A stretch of DNA of 45,262 bases from assembly GCA_963966275.1 (NCBI GenBank), contig CAWZYQ010000011.1, positions 1 through 45,262 of the forward strand, in the 5' to 3' direction. Position 1 is the stretch's first letter; each line of letters begins with the position of its first letter. Origin of the DNA: UBA10427 sp003500135. Its GTDB lineage: Bacteria > Bacteroidota > Bacteroidia > Cytophagales > Cyclobacteriaceae. The position numbers and the translations under genes were made by a program. Positions 42,720-45,262 of the stretch are shown here, piece after piece. The notes under the pieces are model-generated. The model ran no database searches, had not been told where the DNA came from, and was given only the letters and a program-made list of their open reading frames with translations.

Positions 42720-42878
42720 TCAGGGTCTTTGTTTTGCTTTCGACTAAGGTCAATCCGTCTAAAAACCTTGGTTGATAGGGGCCAAAATACGGAAATTTTG
42801 GTTTTGGCCATCTTTTACGCGTCTAAAGTTAATGTTTTGGATTGAAACTGAAATTTCTTTGAAATGGAATACCCGGCT

Positions 42879-44402
42879 TTAACATGCTAACAATTTATCA
42901 ATTATCGCCAAAATAGTGGCCTGGCAAATGCCCAGATATGCTCTTAATGGCCCATTTCCGATGATATTGATGAGCCGCCCCAGGTTGTAGGCAAGAAGAT
43001 AAAACCAACATCTGCCGAAGCGCTTGCCTTTGTCTTCTTAATCATGATATGGTCGAAACCCCATTGCCTTTTCATCGTGCCAAAGGGATGTTCGACCAGG
43101 ACTTTCCGCTGTTTGTATAGCCCAGGATTAGCCAGGATGTTTTCCTTGTTTTTTTCTACAGCCCCCTGGTATTCGCTTCGCTGGATGGTCTTGCCGTTTT
43201 TGGCCAGGGTGCATGCTGATTTGACCTTGCAGGTTTTACATGCTTTTGTCTTGTATTGCTTGAAGCGGTAATTGGGGGGATGTATGCCATTTTTGATTGG
43301 TTTTCAACGTGTTGCCTTCCGGGCATGGGTAGCTATCTGATGTTTGATCGTAAGTGAAGTTTCCTACATTGTAATCGGAATTGGGCGCTTGCGATGTCTT
43401 GGGAACAGATGGAAAAGCCACATGGGCATCAATTTCCAACAGCTGAACTTTGGTCAATTCCATGCCAGCATGATATCCTTTGTCAAATAGGAGGGAGAAA
43501 CGGTTGTGGGCAATGATGCTTTTTGCCCTTCCTGCCATATTGCCCATGGCGCCAGTATCATTCTCATTGGTCGCTTCATAATCGATGGGTAGCTTGTGTT
43601 CGGCATCTACGGTGGACTGCACATTGTAAGCTACTTCGGTGATGGCCCCATGTATGATGGGTTGCCATCCCTCTGGTCCTGAAGTAGATATTTGCTTCTC
43701 TCCGGGTTCCTTCAAATACCTTTTTTATTGCTTGTATCCTGCTTTTCGAGGCGCTTGCTCCTCAAGCTTACCTTTGATCTCCTGCTTTTCATCTCCGTCT
43801 GCTTCGGCTAGTTGGCCCGTGTATTCTTCGTGCCTTTCTTCGATGTATTTGAGGTGACGATCTATCTTTTTTTGATTGTAGTTATTCTTCTTAGGGTTCT
43901 TTGCGCCCAGTTTGGCGCCATCTCCTGCCAACAAAATGCCGCCTATCAGATCAAAGTTTCTGGCTATTTCCAATGTTTTTCGGAAAACCTTTTTGATGGC
44001 TTTCGGATTGTCTTTTTTGAAGTTATTGAAGGTATTGTGATCGGGGTTCAGGCCCTTGGGCAGCCAGATCGTTTCTATGTTCCTTTTGGTCTCCTTTTCC
44101 AGTCCTCTTGAAGATCTGATTTTGTTCAGATAAACCTAGATAAACAGCTTGAGCAAACCTGTGGCATGATAGGCAGGCCTGCCATTGTCCACATGGTCAA
44201 TGTCAAAGCCAAGGGAAGCGATATGTCGGTTTTCGACAAAGGCATCAATGAGCCTGACATCATTGTTTTCATCTGTGGAGGCATCAAGGGAAACAGGGAA
44301 AAGAGAGGTTTGAAAACGGTCCTGGCTGGCATGGGTAGCTTGGGCCTTGCGCGGCTGTGGATGCTCGCTATTGTGTGTGCCTTGAATGGTGAAAATAGCT
44401 CA
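42879..44402 (-). pseudogene. IS1182 family transposase, full length but disrupted
   Basis: Read through, the minus strand encodes a nearly complete IS1182-type DDE transposase. Segments in order: RFQTSLFPVSLDAS, RLIDAFVENRHIASLGFD, NKIRSSRGLEKETKRNIE, DFDLIGGILLAGDGAKLG-like core (residues FDLIGGILLAGDGAKLGAK), YNVQSTVDAEHKLPIDYEAT, LLFDKGYHAGMEL, KACKTCKVKSACTLAKNGK, VEHPFGTMKRQWGFDHIM, and LAYNLGRLINIIG. Lesions: TAG at 44136-44138 replacing a Tyr codon, TAA at 43725-43727, a frameshift near 43290 and a one-base deletion near 42990. No functional protein can be made. Terminal inverted repeats are not obvious. Confidence 0.85.
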
Positions 44403-44409
44403 TGAAGTT

Positions 44410-45022
44410 GAGTGATCCAAGGGGTGAAAGTCCCTTACGCGCTGGGGTTCCCGCAGCAAGTACGGGACAGGCTGTGCCCGGAAGCGAAGAAAGTGGCATG
44501 GTTGCTAACCATAAGGTTAGGACTAAAGTAATTCACTGCTGATGCATCGGTGCAGCATCGTTCCCAACTGCGGTGCCCGTACTGACGAATTGAAAATACT
44601 TATCATTTGCGTCAGTACAGGAACCACATAAAGAGGCTATGAGGTCGGATGAGGTAGCACACCATACCGAAGCCCAACTCCTCGCAAGAGGCCAATACCG
44701 AAATAGTAGATGTGGCAGGAATAGGCACAAGGATACCTGCAGGCAGGCGGGTTCACCTTACTGAGAGGCTGAACGTGAAGTAGCCTGAAATTCGATTAGG
44801 AATCTGCCAGTTGGCGGATAGCCTTCACTTAAATTAAGACAAAGCTACAACTGGTGTAAAGAGCGGTTGTAATATGCTTTATGAACTGCTGTATCCCGCA
44901 AATGCGGGAAGTACAGTGGTCATGCATTCATTGCATTTCGGCAGATAAATGTGAGGTTGAAACTGCTGACATTTATCGTCAGTAGGCGCACCGTGGGCAT
45001 TATGGCCCACGTCCGTCTACTC
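44410..45022 (+). mobile_element. Group II intron lacking a maturase ORF
   Basis: A structured segment of about 613 nt that reads as a whole group II intron without an encoded protein. The 5' end GAGTG with the following AAGGGGTGAAAGTCCCTTACG is the conserved start of domain I. A perfect 9-bp hairpin GTACTGACG/CGTCAGTAC (44579-44618) leads into CAGGAACC...AAGAGGCTA, a block I know from Bacteroides-type introns, and TTCACCTTACTGAGAGGCTGAACG follows. Domain V is at 44883-44922 and the 3' end CTACTC is near 45022. Maturase-bearing introns are about 2-2.5 kb, so domain IV is essentially empty here. The 5' end is GAGTG rather than the usual GTGYG, so it may be decayed. It starts 8 nt from the IS1182 remnant. 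Confidence 0.7.
44883..44922 (+). ncRNA. Group II intron domain V hairpin
   Basis: The lower stem of 10 pairs (44885-44894 with 44911-44920, including G-U pairs), a 2-nt AA bulge on the 3' side (44909-44910), an upper stem of 5 bp (CCCGC/GCGGG) and a 4-nt loop reproduce the canonical domain V shape. The sequence AACTGCTGTAT...GTACAGTGGT parallels the AACCGCCGTAT...GTACGGTGGT domain V of common bacterial introns, with compensating changes. The loop is AAAT, not GNRA. Confidence 0.68.
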
Positions 45023-45037
45023 AATTAAATGGCGTTT

Positions 45038-45199
45038 TCATTTTATTTCGTCTATTTCCCCAATTGCCTTTCTAGTGCACTGCATAATGATATCCTGTAA
45101 ATCTGCACCATCAGACCGGATTGGATCAATAGATGCTACCAGTTGACTCCTTAGCTTAAAAAGCTCATCATGGTCGACAGTCTTTGTTTTTTTTATCAT
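45038..45199 (-). CDS. Small protein of unknown function, 53 aa
   Basis: An ATG-initiated minus-strand ORF beginning MIKKTKTVDHDELFKLRSQ and ending AIGEIDEIK before TGA. An in-frame TAG lies six codons upstream. No family recognised. The pattern (basic N-terminus, then two amphipathic helices with DPIRSDGADLQDIIMQC between) is protein-like and could suit a small antitoxin or DNA-binding protein, but that is a guess. Its stop lies 15 nt from the intron 3' end, with the intron in the opposite orientation. Confidence 0.4.
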   Translation of the reverse strand: MIKKTKTVDHDELFKLRSQLVASIDPIRSDGADLQDIIMQCTRKAIGEIDEIK

Positions 45200-45262
45200 T
45201 TCTATTTCAGGGTACTTCTAAAAACTGGTTTTTCTATTCTTGATATTTCCGGCGCAATTTTT

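Noticed and set aside
44126..44332. Separate small Met/Pro-rich ORF within the IS1182 remnant
   Set aside because: It is out of frame with the recognisable transposase sequence on the same strand.
44861..44892. Alternative domain V starting AGAGCGGTTG
   Set aside because: The lower stem pairs, but the upper part lacks the 2-nt bulge and 5-bp stem; the hairpin at 44883-44922 fits far better.

Overview
The window looks like a chromosome segment from a Bacteroidota bacterium, most likely a member of the Cytophagales. Three observations point there. SecD and SecF are fused into one 1002-residue protein. PurL is the long single-chain type with a fused glutaminase domain. Several promoters match the Bacteroidota -7 consensus TAnnTTTG, while strong Shine-Dalgarno sequences are scarce. 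Composition is moderately AT-rich. I saw no rRNA, tRNA or CRISPR array.

Positions 1-23,500 are dense housekeeping DNA in short operons. The minus-strand set yqeY-cvpA-pabA faces pdxJ-yicC on the plus strand. Then come an unknown membrane zinc-ribbon protein, a secreted dipeptidyl peptidase IV, a thioredoxin, an alpha/beta hydrolase, dxs, scpA with an LPG-synthase-TM/UPF0104 membrane protein, and ndk. A tightly packed plus-strand run follows (nrnA, two FKBP lipoproteins, rdgB, udk, a TrkA-type K+ regulator), then a small exported protein and secDF. Minus-strand terC, purM, a CHAD protein and purL close the block, with purM and purL catalysing consecutive steps of purine synthesis.

Positions 23,500-38,925 are more lineage-specific: an acidic mini-lipoprotein, an unlisted 54-residue ORF, an OmpA/PD40 envelope protein, a large HExxHxxGxxH metalloprotease, and a decayed DUF433/DUF5615 toxin-antitoxin-like pair. 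After these come a TRIC-type channel with a GNAT acetyltransferase, a class IV aminotransferase, an operon of ECF sigma factor, ZAS anti-sigma factor and lipoprotein, and a cysteine-rich protein of unknown function.

Positions 38,925-45,262 are an accessory area rich in mobile-element debris. It holds an IS66 transposase tail, a tyrosine-recombinase C-terminus overlapped by a short IS91-like N-terminal remnant, and a GH26-type glycosidase. Next come a barrel-like exported protein beside a Crp/Fnr regulator, a full-length but multiply disrupted IS1182-family transposase, and a compact group II intron with a recognisable domain V and no maturase gene. The ORF-less intron and the decayed toxin-antitoxin pair are the most interesting items. 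I did not find a clearly new multi-gene defence or biosynthetic system.
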